Shown: positions 1-6,996 of the stretch, piece by piece
Layout: every line of letters starts with the position of its first letter
How positions within the stretch are numbered: the first letter of the stretch is position 1
Assembly: GCA_937890135.1 (NCBI GenBank)
Contig: CALBYC010000135.1
Location: forward strand, 1-12,539
Source of the DNA: an uncultured Parabacteroides sp.
Lineage (GTDB): Bacteria > Bacteroidota > Bacteroidia > Bacteroidales > Tannerellaceae
Direction of reading: 5' to 3'
DNA: 12,539 nt
Translations under genes and position numbers: made by a program
The notes under the pieces: generated by a model
What the model was told of the DNA's origin: nothing
The model's database searches: none
The model's input: only the letters and a program-made list of their open reading frames with translations

Positions 1-1
1 G

Positions 2-814
2 GCTCTCCTGATGATGGGGACATCGTCTTGTGTTACGAAAAAGAAATATCTGTTGGCCGAGAACGGCCGATTGGACGCCTTGGCCCGCGAAGCCGAATTG
101 AAAAAGCAGCTGATCGACAGCCGTGATGAAAACGACACGTTGAACGGGCTTTTGGCGCAGCTGAAGCGTGACACGGCTGACATGCGGCGGAATATCCGCA
201 GCTACAAGGAGATGCTTAGCACGAATATGGGAGAGCAGGACAAATTGAACGAGCTGCTGACAAAGAAAATGCAGGAACTGGATGAAAGGGAGAAGACTAT
301 CAATCAACTCCAGGATATGATGAACTCGCTGAACGACAAAGTCCAGAACATATTGAAAGGAGTGAAGGAGGCGTTGATGGGGTTCAGCAGCGACGAGCTG
401 AGCGTACGTGAAGAGAATGGCAAGATATATGTGGCGTTGTCCGACAAGCTTCTCTTCCAGTCGGGAAGTGCCACGGTAGACAAACGGGGCAAAGAGGCTT
501 TGGCGAAGCTGGCGGAGGTGCTGAACCAACAAAAGGATGTGGATGTCAACATTGAAGGACACACGGATTCCAAGCCCATCCACACGGCTCGTTTTGCCGA
601 CAACTGGGATTTGAGCGTGATACGTGCCACATCCGTCGTCCGCATTTTGACCACTGAATACGGAGTCAGCCCGTTGCAGATCGAACCTTCGGGCAGGGGC
701 GAGTTCATGCCGGTGGCGGACAATGGTTCGGCGGACGGCAGGAGCAAGAACCGCCGTACGGAAATCATCATCGCGCCCAGGCTGGATGAACTGTTGAAAA
801 TCATCAACAATTAA
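2..814 (+). CDS. OmpA-family lipoprotein with coiled coil (5' end outside window)
   Basis: This is an envelope protein that probably ties the outer membrane to peptidoglycan. The frame is open to the left edge, and Ala-Leu-Leu precede the first visible Met, so the signal peptide starts upstream. The stretch ending in GTSSC at 29-31 looks like a loose lipobox, which suggests an outer-membrane lipoprotein. Counting from the Met at 11, residues about 15-115 are rich in Leu, Lys, Glu and Asp and read as a coiled coil. Residues about 139-257 form the OmpA C-terminal domain. It has GHTD (Asp186), the family motif N-x2-L-S-x2-R-A-x2-V-x3-L (Arg205) and the closing GRSKNRRTEI. The equivalents of Asp186 and Arg205 bind the diaminopimelate residue of peptidoglycan in OmpA proteins. 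It converges on the mutarotase gene. The family call is secure; its partner or process is unknown. Confidence 0.9.
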   Translation, partial: ALLMMGTSSCVTKKKYLLAENGRLDALAREAELKKQLIDSRDENDTLNGLLAQLKRDTADMRRNIRSYKEMLSTNMGEQDKLNELLTKKMQELDEREKTINQLQDMMNSLNDKVQNILKGVKEALMGFSSDELSVREENGKIYVALSDKLLFQSGSATVDKRGKEALAKLAEVLNQQKDVDVNIEGHTDSKPIHTARFADNWDLSVIRATSVVRILTTEYGVSPLQIEPSGRGEFMPVADNGSADGRSKNRRTEIIIAPRLDELLKIINN

Positions 815-824
815 TCCGTCATGC

Positions 825-850
825 GCCCTTGCCCGCCCCCGGGCAAGGGC
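825..850. terminator. GC-rich hairpin between convergent genes
   Basis: An 11-bp perfect stem, GCCCTTGCCCG paired with CGGGCAAGGGC, closes on a CCCC loop just after the OmpA stop codon. The T tract that follows on the + strand is weak (TTGCCTGTTTT), so it may be a poor intrinsic terminator or an mRNA 3'-end stabiliser. The position between two convergent genes supports a role in ending transcription. Confidence 0.55.
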
Positions 851-856
851 TTGCCT

Positions 857-878
857 GTTTTCAAGGAAGCTTGAAAAC
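857..878. terminator. Second hairpin overlapping the mutarotase stop codon
   Basis: GTTTTCAAG, a GAAG loop and CTTGAAAAC form a perfect 9-bp stem. The stop codon of the leftward mutarotase gene lies inside it. For + strand transcripts it sits directly after the GC-rich hairpin, so the two could act in tandem. For the leftward gene the hairpin is partly coding. The stem is seen directly; termination is inferred. Confidence 0.35.
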
Positions 879-1193
879 CTGTTCCATCAATTGCCATTTG
901 TCAGCGGAAGAAGCGTCCGGGGCGCACCTTTGGAATCGCCCGACAAATTCTTCCCATTCGGCCTGCCTGTCCATCGTCGCCAGCCGGGCGAATGCTTCAT
1001 CCCAATTAAAATCGTCCGGGGTTTCTACAATCATAAAGAGGCGAGTCCCTAAACGGTATATTTCCATGTCAAGGATGCCTACGGCACGAATGCCAAGCGG
1101 GATTTCTTTCCATATATGCCGATGCCAATAGCAATACTGCTCGATGAGCTCCGGGTCGTCCTTCAAGTCCAATGTTTGGCAAAAACGTTTCAT
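861..1193 (-). CDS. rhaM: L-rhamnose mutarotase family protein (L-rhamnose or L-fucose mutarotase)
   Basis: This is a small (110 aa) cytoplasmic enzyme of the COG3254 / RhaM family, which interconverts alpha and beta anomers of 6-deoxy-hexoses. It follows the E. coli RhaM pattern through its length. Tyr20 and His24 in QYCYWHRHIW line up with the active-site Tyr18 and His22. There is a conserved Trp28, a central beta strand around residues 51-57, and the family C-terminus ending VFKLP. It is slightly longer than E. coli RhaM because of extra residues around 60-75. Members of this family act on L-fucose in some bacteria, so the substrate cannot be fixed here. No rhamnose or fucose catabolic genes adjoin it; the only fucose gene in the window (fkp) is about 10 kb away. 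It is divergent from rluA and appears to have its own promoter. Confidence 0.88.
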   Translation of the reverse strand: MKRFCQTLDLKDDPELIEQYCYWHRHIWKEIPLGIRAVGILDMEIYRLGTRLFMIVETPDDFNWDEAFARLATMDRQAEWEEFVGRFQRCAPDASSADKWQLMEQVFKLP

Positions 1194-1229
1194 GTCGATA
1201 CGGTATTATAAGTTATGATTATCCAGGGA

Positions 1230-1261
1230 CAAAGAAATGGAATATTTTCCGCAATTGCAAA
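1230..1261 (-). promoter_or_regulatory. Promoter of the mutarotase gene
   Basis: Read leftward, TTTG (1258-1261), a 20-nt spacer and TTTCTTTG (1230-1237) match the Bacteroidota -33/-7 consensus TTTG-N19-21-TAnnTTTG, missing only the A of the -7 box. It lies about 36 nt upstream of the mutarotase start codon and overlaps the -33 side of the rightward rluA promoter. Confidence 0.55.
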
Positions 1262-1278
1262 AAATAGTCCTATCTTTG
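1246..1278 (+). promoter_or_regulatory. Promoter of the rluA-dsbD-mazG cluster
   Basis: TATCTTTG at 1271-1278 is a full match to the Bacteroidota -7 box TAnnTTTG. A T-rich TTTC lies 21 nt upstream (1246-1249) in place of the -33 TTTG. The position argues against the upstream in-frame ATG at 1237 and for translation from the ATG at 1303, leaving a leader of roughly 20 nt. Confidence 0.6.
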
Positions 1279-1302
1279 CAGGATGATACAATAGAAGCAA
1301 TT

Positions 1303-2222
1303 ATGAGCAGGAATAATAACGCGATACGAAGAAAACGTCAAGAAAACCAGCCGCGAGGGCAATACCTTCGAGTGGAGAAAGAAACAACTTTGCTCCCCTT
1401 TTTGTTCGAAGCATTGAACGATAGAAGCAAAAGCGCCATCAAATCTCTTTTAAGCCATGGACAAATTTATGTGAATGACCGGATAGTAACACAATTTGAC
1501 ACTCCTATACAACCGGACGACAAAGTAATGGTCGGTTATGCCCGTGGCAATGTGGCATTCAATAACAGGTTGCTGAATATTATTTACGAAGACAACGCCG
1601 TCATCGTCGTGAATAAACGCGAGGGCCTGCTGTCGGTGGGAACGGAACGTGTGCACGAACGTACTGCCTATCACATTCTCAGTGATTACCTGAAGAAAGT
1701 GACCCGCGCAATAAATTGTTTGTACTGCATCGTCTGGACCGTGACACTTCCGGGCTGATGATGTTTGCCAAGAGCCGTGCAGTCCAGGAGAAAATGCAGG
1801 GCAACTGGAATGAAATGATCACAGAACGCACCTATGTGGCTGTCGTGGAAGGCAAGCCGGAAAAGAGTTCCGATGTGCTGACGACGAATTTGAAGGAGAA
1901 CGCCGAGGCTCGTGTCTATGTCGTTCCTGAAGGAGGGAAAGAGGCGATAACTCGTTATGATGTATTGCGGTCGAACGACAAATATTCCCTTTTGGAATTG
2001 AACTTGGAAACCGGACGGAAGAACCAGATCCGTGCCCAGATGGAATATATCGGGCATCCGATAGCGGGAGATTACAAATACGGTGCGGAAACAAATCCCA
2101 CAGGCCGGCTGATGCTCCATGCGCAGCGGCTCTGTTTTATCCATCCTGAGACAGGTGAGGAGATGCGTTTTGATACGCGGATTCCCGATTCCTTTAAATC
2201 GTTAGTAAGTAAAAACTGGTAA
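1303..2222 (+). pseudogene. RluA-family 23S rRNA pseudouridine synthase, split by a one-base frameshift
   Basis: It would convert uridines in ribosomal RNA to pseudouridine. The first frame (1303-1698) encodes an S4 RNA-binding domain (residues about 35-80) and the start of the synthase fold. The second frame carries the catalytic motif HRLDRDTSG at about 1725-1751, whose HRLD Asp is the nucleophile, then the rest of the domain to 2222. The two halves join exactly if one A is restored at about 1696-1699: AAG AAA AGT GAC CCG gives K-K-S-D-P-R-N-K-L-F and a 306-aa protein, the usual length for the family. As read, translation stops at 1756-1758 after 151 aa, before the catalytic Asp is reached. 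The downstream half shows no decay or extra stops, so the lesion is recent or a sequencing error. It ends 17 nt before dsbD and is likely co-transcribed with it. Confidence 0.88.
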
Positions 2223-2239
2223 TAAAGCAAATTGATCAA

Positions 2240-4309
2240 ATGAAGAAAATTCTATCGTTGGTGCTGCTCGTCTTGATAGCCTGGGCAGCCGAAGCACAAA
2301 TTCTGACTCCGGTCAAATGGAAAATCACGCTGGATGATTCGGATAGCTCCGTGAAGACCCTGCTGTTTTCTGCCAAGTTGGAAAAAGGATGGCATCTGTA
2401 TGACATGAATTTGCCTGACGGAGGGCCTATTCCCACTTCTTTTAACTTTGAAACCTTAAAAGGGGCCAAGGCCTTGGGCTCGCCCGTCCCTTCGAAAAAA
2501 GCTACGACTGTCTACGATGAACAGTTCGAGATGAACTTGAGCTGGTACGCCCAGGAGGTGTCCTTTTCCCAACAAATCGAGATAACCGATCCTAAGGCCT
2601 TCAAGGTGGATGGCTATGTCGAGTATATGGCTTGCAACGATGAAAACTGCCTTCCGCCGGAGAAGGAGTCCTTCTCGTTCAACCATACCAATATAAATGT
2701 GGAAAAGACCTTGCAAGCTTTGGCCAAGAAAAATGAGATGCCGGTGGAAAATCTGGCTGAAGAGGAGGTACGGGATGTACAAGAACCGGAAACCGTGCCC
2801 GCCGTCAAACAAAACGTGAGCGCTGTTCCTGTTGCCACGAAAGCCCCTTTCGCCGGTTCGGACTTATGGAAGCCTGTCGTTGACGAATTGAAGGCTTTCG
2901 GGGATACCACCGTCTCTGCGGCGGAAACCGGTTGGCTGTTTATCTTTTTTGCCGGATTCGTAGGGGGGCTGGTAGCATTGCTCACTCCGTGCGTTTGGCC
3001 TATGATCCCGATGACGGTCAGCTTTTTCTTGAAAAGGACGAAGGACCGGAAGAAAGCCATCCGCGATGCCCTGACGTATGGAATCTCCATCATTGTGATA
3101 TATTTGGCATTGGGCTTGCTCATCACGGGCATATTCGGCGCGAGTGCCTTGAATGATTTGTCAACGAACGCTGTGTTCAATATCATCTTTTTCTTGTTAT
3201 TGGTCTTGTTCGCCGTTTCATTCTTGGGCGCGTTTGAAATCGTCCTCCCATCGTCCTGGACGAACAAGCTGGATATGAAAGCGGATACCACCACGGGGAT
3301 AATCAGCATATTTTTCATGTCTTTCACGTTGGTGCTGGTCTCATTCTCTTGCACTGGCCCGATTATTGGTACGTTGTTGGTTCAAGCGGCCTCGATGGGT
3401 TCGAAAGTTGGCCCGGCCATCGGCATGTTCGGTTTTGCCTTGGCTTTGTCCATTCCTTTCAGTTTCTTTGCCGTTTTCCCGAACATGCTTCAGAGTATGC
3501 CCAAATCCGGGGGCTGGCTCAATTCGGTGAAAGTTGTGCTGGGATTTTTGGAATTGGCCTTGGCGTTAAAGTTCCTTTCCGTTGCCGACCTTGCATACGG
3601 CTGGCGATTGTTGGACAGGGAGGTCTTTGTCGTGCTATGGATTGTCATATTCGCTCTGTTGGGTTGCTACTTGTTGGGCAAGATCCGTTTCAGCCATGAC
3701 AGCGAGCTGAAGTATGTCTCCGTGCCCCGTTTGTTCATGGCCATTTTGTCATTCGGTTTTTCTGTCTATATGATACCCGGATTATGGGGCGCGCCGTTGA
3801 AGGCAATCAGTGCGTTTGCGCCACCTTTGTATACGCAAGACTTTAGCCTGTACGACAATGAAGTCCATGCCGCTTTCACGGATTATGAAGCAGGCATGGA
3901 ATATGCGAAGAGAAACAACAAGCCGGTCATGATAGACTTTTCCGGCTATGGTTGCGTCAACTGCCGCAAGATGGAGGCTTCGGTGTGGACCGACGCGCGG
4001 GTCAAAGACATCCTGGAAAAGGATTACGTGCTGATAACATTGATGGTGGACGACAAGAGCAAATTGCCTTCCCCTGTTGAAATCGTCGAGAACGGGAAGG
4101 CTCGTGTGTTGCGTACCGTCGGCGACAAGTGGAGCTATTTGCAACGTAGCAAGTTCGGTGCCAACGCGCAGCCGTTTTACGTGCTTTTGGACGGCGACGG
4201 CAAACCTTTGGCCCCGTCCTATGCTTTCAACGAAGATGTAAACAAATATATTCAATTCTTGAATAAAGGATTAACTGAATTCCGGAACAAACAAGGAGGT
4301 GAACGATGA
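2240..4309 (+). CDS. dsbD: Thiol:disulfide interchange protein DsbD
   Basis: An inner-membrane protein that passes electrons from cytoplasmic thioredoxin to periplasmic thiol proteins, for disulfide repair and cytochrome c maturation. All three parts are present in 689 aa. A signal peptide (residues 1-19, AEA before Gln20) leads into an N-terminal immunoglobulin-like domain with the Cys132/Cys137 pair (CNDENCLPP). The membrane core, about 230-515, has the essential cysteines Cys251 in TPCVWP and Cys371 in SCTGP. A C-terminal thioredoxin domain, about 545-680, has Cys572-Val-Asn-Cys575. A Glu/Pro/Val-rich linker (about 165-205) joins the first two. It sits 17 nt after the broken rluA gene and overlaps mazG by 4 nt (ATGA). 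Nothing essential is missing, so it should be functional. Upstream frameshift polarity could reduce its expression if it has no promoter of its own. Confidence 0.96.
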   Translation: MKKILSLVLLVLIAWAAEAQILTPVKWKITLDDSDSSVKTLLFSAKLEKGWHLYDMNLPDGGPIPTSFNFETLKGAKALGSPVPSKKATTVYDEQFEMNLSWYAQEVSFSQQIEITDPKAFKVDGYVEYMACNDENCLPPEKESFSFNHTNINVEKTLQALAKKNEMPVENLAEEEVRDVQEPETVPAVKQNVSAVPVATKAPFAGSDLWKPVVDELKAFGDTTVSAAETGWLFIFFAGFVGGLVALLTPCVWPMIPMTVSFFLKRTKDRKKAIRDALTYGISIIVIYLALGLLITGIFGASALNDLSTNAVFNIIFFLLLVLFAVSFLGAFEIVLPSSWTNKLDMKADTTTGIISIFFMSFTLVLVSFSCTGPIIGTLLVQAASMGSKVGPAIGMFGFALALSIPFSFFAVFPNMLQSMPKSGGWLNSVKVVLGFLELALALKFLSVADLAYGWRLLDREVFVVLWIVIFALLGCYLLGKIRFSHDSELKYVSVPRLFMAILSFGFSVYMIPGLWGAPLKAISAFAPPLYTQDFSLYDNEVHAAFTDYEAGMEYAKRNNKPVMIDFSGYGCVNCRKMEASVWTDARVKDILEKDYVLITLMVDDKSKLPSPVEIVENGKARVLRTVGDKWSYLQRSKFGANAQPFYVLLDGDGKPLAPSYAFNEDVNKYIQFLNKGLTEFRNKQGGER
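4293..4302 (+). promoter_or_regulatory. Strong Shine-Dalgarno sequence of mazG
   Basis: AAGGAGGTGA, a near-perfect complement of the 16S rRNA 3' end, lies inside the last codons of dsbD with GGAGG ending 6 nt before the mazG ATG. No other gene in this window has a comparable site; most have A-rich leaders, as expected in Bacteroidota. Together with the ATGA overlap it fixes the mazG start. Confidence 0.75.
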
Positions 4310-5094
4310 ACAGTACGAAAGCAGAGAAGATGGAAGCTTTTGGACGTCTTTTGGACATATTGGACGAGCTGAGGGTGAAATGCCCTTGGGACAGAAAGCA
4401 AACGAATGAAAGCCTGCGCACGAATACGATTGAAGAGACGTATGAGTTATGCGATGCGTTGATGAGGCAGGACAACGGCGACATCAAGAAGGAGCTGGGG
4501 GATCTGTTGCTCCATATCGTTTTTTATGCGAAAATAGGAGAGGAAAAAGGCGCTTTCGACATAAAGGATGTTTGCGATGCCTTGTGTGACAAATTGATTT
4601 ACAGGCACCCGCATGTGTTCGGCACTGCCGAGGCGGAAACGGCCGGCAAGGTGGAACAGAACTGGGAACAGCTGAAGCTGAAAGAAAAGGGAGGCAACAA
4701 AACCGTGTTGGCGGGTGTGCCCGCTTCCCTCCCTTCGGTGGTAAAAGCCCATCGCATACAGGACAAAGTCCGAAATGCGGGGTTTGACTGGGAGGAGCGT
4801 GCACAAGTTTGGGACAAGGTAAAAGAAGAATTTGACGAGTTGAAGGTGGAAATCGACCGGATGGACGCTGACAAAATGGAAGCCGAGTTCGGCGATTTGT
4901 TCTTTAGCTTGATAAATGCGGCCCGTTTATACAAGATCAACCCGGACAATGCTCTGGAACGCACCAATCAAAAGTTCATCCGCCGTTTCAACTATTTGGA
5001 AGAGCATGCCAAACAAAAAGGCATGGACTTGAAGGACATGACATTGGCGGAAATGGATTCGCTCTGGGAGGAAGCGAAGGCCGCCGGCTTATGA
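4306..5094 (+). CDS. mazG: Nucleoside triphosphate pyrophosphohydrolase MazG
   Basis: A cytoplasmic enzyme that hydrolyses nucleoside triphosphates to monophosphate and pyrophosphate, thought to clean up aberrant nucleotides and modulate (p)ppGpp-linked stress. At 262 aa it matches the two-domain E. coli enzyme. The N-terminal MazG domain has CPWDRKQT (26-33), the Mg-binding EExxE (Glu43, Glu44, Glu47) and ExxD (Glu63, Asp66). The C-terminal, catalytically dominant domain repeats the pattern with Glu174, Glu175, Glu178 and Glu194, Asp197. The start is fixed by overlap with the dsbD stop and a strong Shine-Dalgarno site. No toxin-antitoxin partner (mazE/mazF) or relA lies nearby, unlike the E. 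coli locus. No defect is seen. Confidence 0.96.
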   Translation: MNSTKAEKMEAFGRLLDILDELRVKCPWDRKQTNESLRTNTIEETYELCDALMRQDNGDIKKELGDLLLHIVFYAKIGEEKGAFDIKDVCDALCDKLIYRHPHVFGTAEAETAGKVEQNWEQLKLKEKGGNKTVLAGVPASLPSVVKAHRIQDKVRNAGFDWEERAQVWDKVKEEFDELKVEIDRMDADKMEAEFGDLFFSLINAARLYKINPDNALERTNQKFIRRFNYLEEHAKQKGMDLKDMTLAEMDSLWEEAKAAGL

Positions 5095-5143
5095 CTTCCG
5101 GCATGGGGGACGTGGCGGCCAATGGCTGAGGCGACAGGATAGA

Positions 5144-5179
5144 ACGATGCCGATGGTTTGAAGGAATCATCGGCATCGT
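5144..5179 (+). terminator. 15-bp hairpin downstream of mazG
   Basis: ACGATGCCGATGGTT pairs with AATCATCGGCATCGT (one G-T pair) around the 6-nt loop TGAAGG. The stem is unusually long and regular. It is not followed directly by a T run: CTTTTTCT comes only about 20 nt later, at 5198-5206. A classical intrinsic terminator is therefore uncertain. An mRNA 3'-end stabilising structure or a protein-binding palindrome would also fit. Confidence 0.5.
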
Positions 5180-5278
5180 CGTGCGAAGCGGACGTGTCCT
5201 TTTTCTGTGATGTCGACGGCCTTTTGCGTCCATGCTCGAGGCTTTGCCGGGTTTAGCCGCAGATTTAGGGGGAAAAGA

Positions 5279-5309
5279 TTTGTATATTCAAAAAATATGA
5301 TTTCCTTTG
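5279..5309 (+). promoter_or_regulatory. Candidate distal promoter of the RRM gene
   Basis: TTTG (5279-5282), a 19-nt spacer and TTCCTTTG (5302-5309) fit the Bacteroidota consensus except for the A of the -7 box. Use of this site would give a leader of about 135 nt. Confidence 0.35.
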
Positions 5310-5415
5310 CGATAGAAACATGGGTTACTTTCTTTTTAGTTCTTTCTCTCCTGGTATTATAATCTCAGCAATGAATTTATAAACTTGTGGAAATAGACCT
5401 TACATTAAATATCCT

Positions 5416-5423
5416 TATGTTTG
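5416..5423 (+). promoter_or_regulatory. Candidate proximal -7 box of the RRM gene
   Basis: TATGTTTG matches TAnnTTTG in full and lies 27 nt before the start codon at 5451. No good TTTG is found 19-21 nt upstream, so it is a partial promoter match. It also argues that the in-frame TTG at 5421 is not the start. Confidence 0.4.
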
Positions 5424-5450
5424 AGATTATTTACTTATTTATTTTGGTGT

Positions 5451-5696
5451 ATGAATATTTACATTGGAAACCTGAATTATCGGGTAAAAGAGCCTGAATT
5501 GCAACAGATTCTGGAAGAGTATGGGACTGTTGACTCTGTGAAAATAATTAAAGACAGGGAGACTAACCGTTCAAAAGGTTTTGCTTTTGCCGAAATGCCC
5601 AACGCGGCTGAAGCGCAAAATGCCATCAAGGAACTATCGGGTGCTGAATACGAAGGCCGTTCTTTGGTCATCCGTGAAGCGAATCCGCGGCATTGA
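5451..5696 (+). CDS. Single-RRM RNA-binding protein
   Basis: An 81-aa protein that is one RNA recognition motif and nothing else. RNP2 is IYIGNL (residues 3-8) and RNP1 is KGFAFAEM (42-49); Tyr4, Phe44 and Phe46 are the expected base-stacking aromatics. The beta-alpha-beta-beta-alpha-beta order is complete, ending LVIREANPRH. Bacteroidota carry several such small RRM proteins (RbpA/RbpB type) that bind single-stranded RNA and act as post-transcriptional regulators, where Proteobacteria use Hfq. The ATG at 5451 is chosen because the protein then begins directly with MNIYIGNL, as family members do. There is no basic or Gly-rich tail. RNA targets cannot be read from the sequence. A 73-nt gap separates it from the next gene, so the two may be co-transcribed. 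Confidence 0.93.
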   Translation: MNIYIGNLNYRVKEPELQQILEEYGTVDSVKIIKDRETNRSKGFAFAEMPNAAEAQNAIKELSGAEYEGRSLVIREANPRH

Positions 5697-5769
5697 TGGG
5701 GATAACTTGCGAGGGGCGCGGGCGACGAAAGGTTTGTGCGTGCCCCTTGGACATGTCTGTATAAAGGAA

Positions 5770-6996
5770 ATGAGGAAGTTTTTTTGTTGGTTTTGTCTGA
5801 CTGGGATTACTACGTGGGGCGCGGCTGCCCAAATCAATGAATCCGTGTTCCAATCGTCCACGAAGGTGGATACGGCGAGAGTGGCTGAATTGGGTTTCGA
5901 ATTAGACAACATCAGCTTCTTCAAGGATGACGAGTTTGCCGGTGGTTTTCAAAAAGGGTATACGCTGCCGGGATTCTGGGTCCAGCCGAAATTCGTGTAT
6001 TATCCCCTGAAGAACGTGAAATTGGAATTGGGAGCACATTTGCTTCGTTACTGGGGAGCGAACAAATACCCTTGTTATGCCTATCATGACATAGAAAAGT
6101 GGAGTGGGAGCCAGTACCAGAAAGGCTTCCATGCCTTGCCGTGGTTCCGTGCCCAGGTGGATCTGTCTGAACATTTCAGCTTGGTCTTGGGGGATATCCA
6201 TGGTGCCGCCAATCATCAGCTGATCGAACCTCTTTATAACCCGGAGATGAATTTGATGGCCGACCCGGAGGCCGGCGTGCAAATCCTTTACCGGTCATCC
6301 CGTTTTTTCTTGGACGTGTGGGCGAATTGGCAAAGTTTCATATTCAGGGAGGATACCCACCAAGAAGCATTTATCGTGGGACTTTCTTCCAAAACCAACT
6401 TGAACGACCCTTCTTCCAATATGGCTTTCTATCTTCCTTTGCAATTGATGGCCCAGCATCGGGGCGGGGAGATTGATACGATTTATGCCAATTCTGTTCA
6501 GACATTGGTGAATGGCGCCGTTGGCATAGGGGCGGTCTGGAATACGGGACATGCTTTGATTAGCAAGGTGGGTGCGGAAGCCGATGCCGTGTTTTCCTAT
6601 CAGCAAGCGGGACATTTGTGGCCGTTTGACACAGGATGGGGGAGCCATGTGAAATTGTATGCCGATTGCCGCCGGCTTCGAGCAAAAGTCTCATATTGGC
6701 GGTGCGACAAGTTCGTGTCATTGGCGGGGAGCCCTTTTTATAATGCTATTTCCTTGCAAGATGAAGGGACGGTGTTCCATTCGCCCCAGATGGTGTGTGG
6801 CGGTTTGGAATATACCTATCCCTTTGCCGACGCTTTCGCGGTGGGAGCCGATTTGGACATTTACTGCCATTTGAAAGGCCGCAAGAGCCTCGCTACCGGG
6901 GAATCGGTGCCAAAGCCTTACGCCACGAGTTTCTCGGCGGGGGGTTATTTACGGATCAACCCGTATATTTTGATAAAGAGATTCGGAAAGGACTAA
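5770..6996 (+). CDS. Predicted outer-membrane beta-barrel protein of unknown function
   Basis: I do not recognise a named family. The 408-aa product starts with a clear signal peptide: MRKFF, a hydrophobic core, and a likely cut after AAA before Gln21. The mature part has many short stretches with alternating hydrophobic and polar residues, many aromatics (Trp, Tyr, Phe) and Gly turns, and no long hydrophobic helix. That pattern fits a barrel of roughly 14-18 strands. The C-terminus (INPYILIKRFGKD) is basic instead of ending in an aromatic, which is less typical for a barrel. The ATG at 5770 is chosen because AAAGGAA lies just before it and the signal peptide begins there; the open frame extends upstream into the RRM gene without support. 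It is followed by a bidirectional terminator. No SusC/SusD, TonB box or transport partner adjoins it. Confidence 0.75.
   Translation: MRKFFCWFCLTGITTWGAAAQINESVFQSSTKVDTARVAELGFELDNISFFKDDEFAGGFQKGYTLPGFWVQPKFVYYPLKNVKLELGAHLLRYWGANKYPCYAYHDIEKWSGSQYQKGFHALPWFRAQVDLSEHFSLVLGDIHGAANHQLIEPLYNPEMNLMADPEAGVQILYRSSRFFLDVWANWQSFIFREDTHQEAFIVGLSSKTNLNDPSSNMAFYLPLQLMAQHRGGEIDTIYANSVQTLVNGAVGIGAVWNTGHALISKVGAEADAVFSYQQAGHLWPFDTGWGSHVKLYADCRRLRAKVSYWRCDKFVSLAGSPFYNAISLQDEGTVFHSPQMVCGGLEYTYPFADAFAVGADLDIYCHLKGRKSLATGESVPKPYATSFSAGGYLRINPYILIKRFGKD

Larger units (their letters stand above)
5095..5450 (+). other. Gene-free intergenic region with hairpin and AT-rich leader
   Basis: No reading frame here is convincing. 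The first half, to about 5270, is GC-rich and holds a 15-bp hairpin at 5144-5179. In addition GCATGGGGGACG (5101-5112) can pair imperfectly with CGTCCATGC (about 5227-5235), which would enclose the hairpin in a larger fold. The second half is AT-rich with a pyrimidine-rich run at about 5326-5352 and candidate promoters at 5279-5309 and 5416-5423. It probably holds the end of the mazG transcript and the promoter and leader of the RRM gene. A small non-coding RNA cannot be excluded. Confidence 0.6.

Noticed and set aside
829..1131. Forward open frame opposite the mutarotase
   Set aside because: It is a shadow of the mutarotase gene, low-complexity in character, with no recognisable domain and with the hairpins at its start.
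1237..1302. Upstream ATG at 1237 as the start of the pseudouridine synthase
   Set aside because: The -7 box TATCTTTG (1271-1278) lies downstream of it, and the extra 22 residues do not resemble the family N-terminus.
1690..1760. Programmed -1 ribosomal frameshift in the rluA gene
   Set aside because: The zero-frame codons at the join are CTG AAG AAA GTG. They do not form a slippery X-XXY-YYZ heptamer, no strong pseudoknot is evident after it, and RluA enzymes are not known to need frameshifting.
3349..3699. Forward and reverse open frames inside dsbD, mazG, acd, etfA and etfB
   Set aside because: All are antisense or out-of-frame shadows of long, well-conserved genes with no domain of their own.
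5371..5382. Tiny upstream ORF (ATG AAT TTA TAA) in the RRM leader
   Set aside because: Three codons in AT-rich sequence are expected by chance and no ribosome-binding context is visible.
5581..5769. N-terminal extension of the beta-barrel gene into the RRM gene
   Set aside because: It would overlap the RRM coding sequence in another frame and bury the clear signal peptide that begins at 5770.
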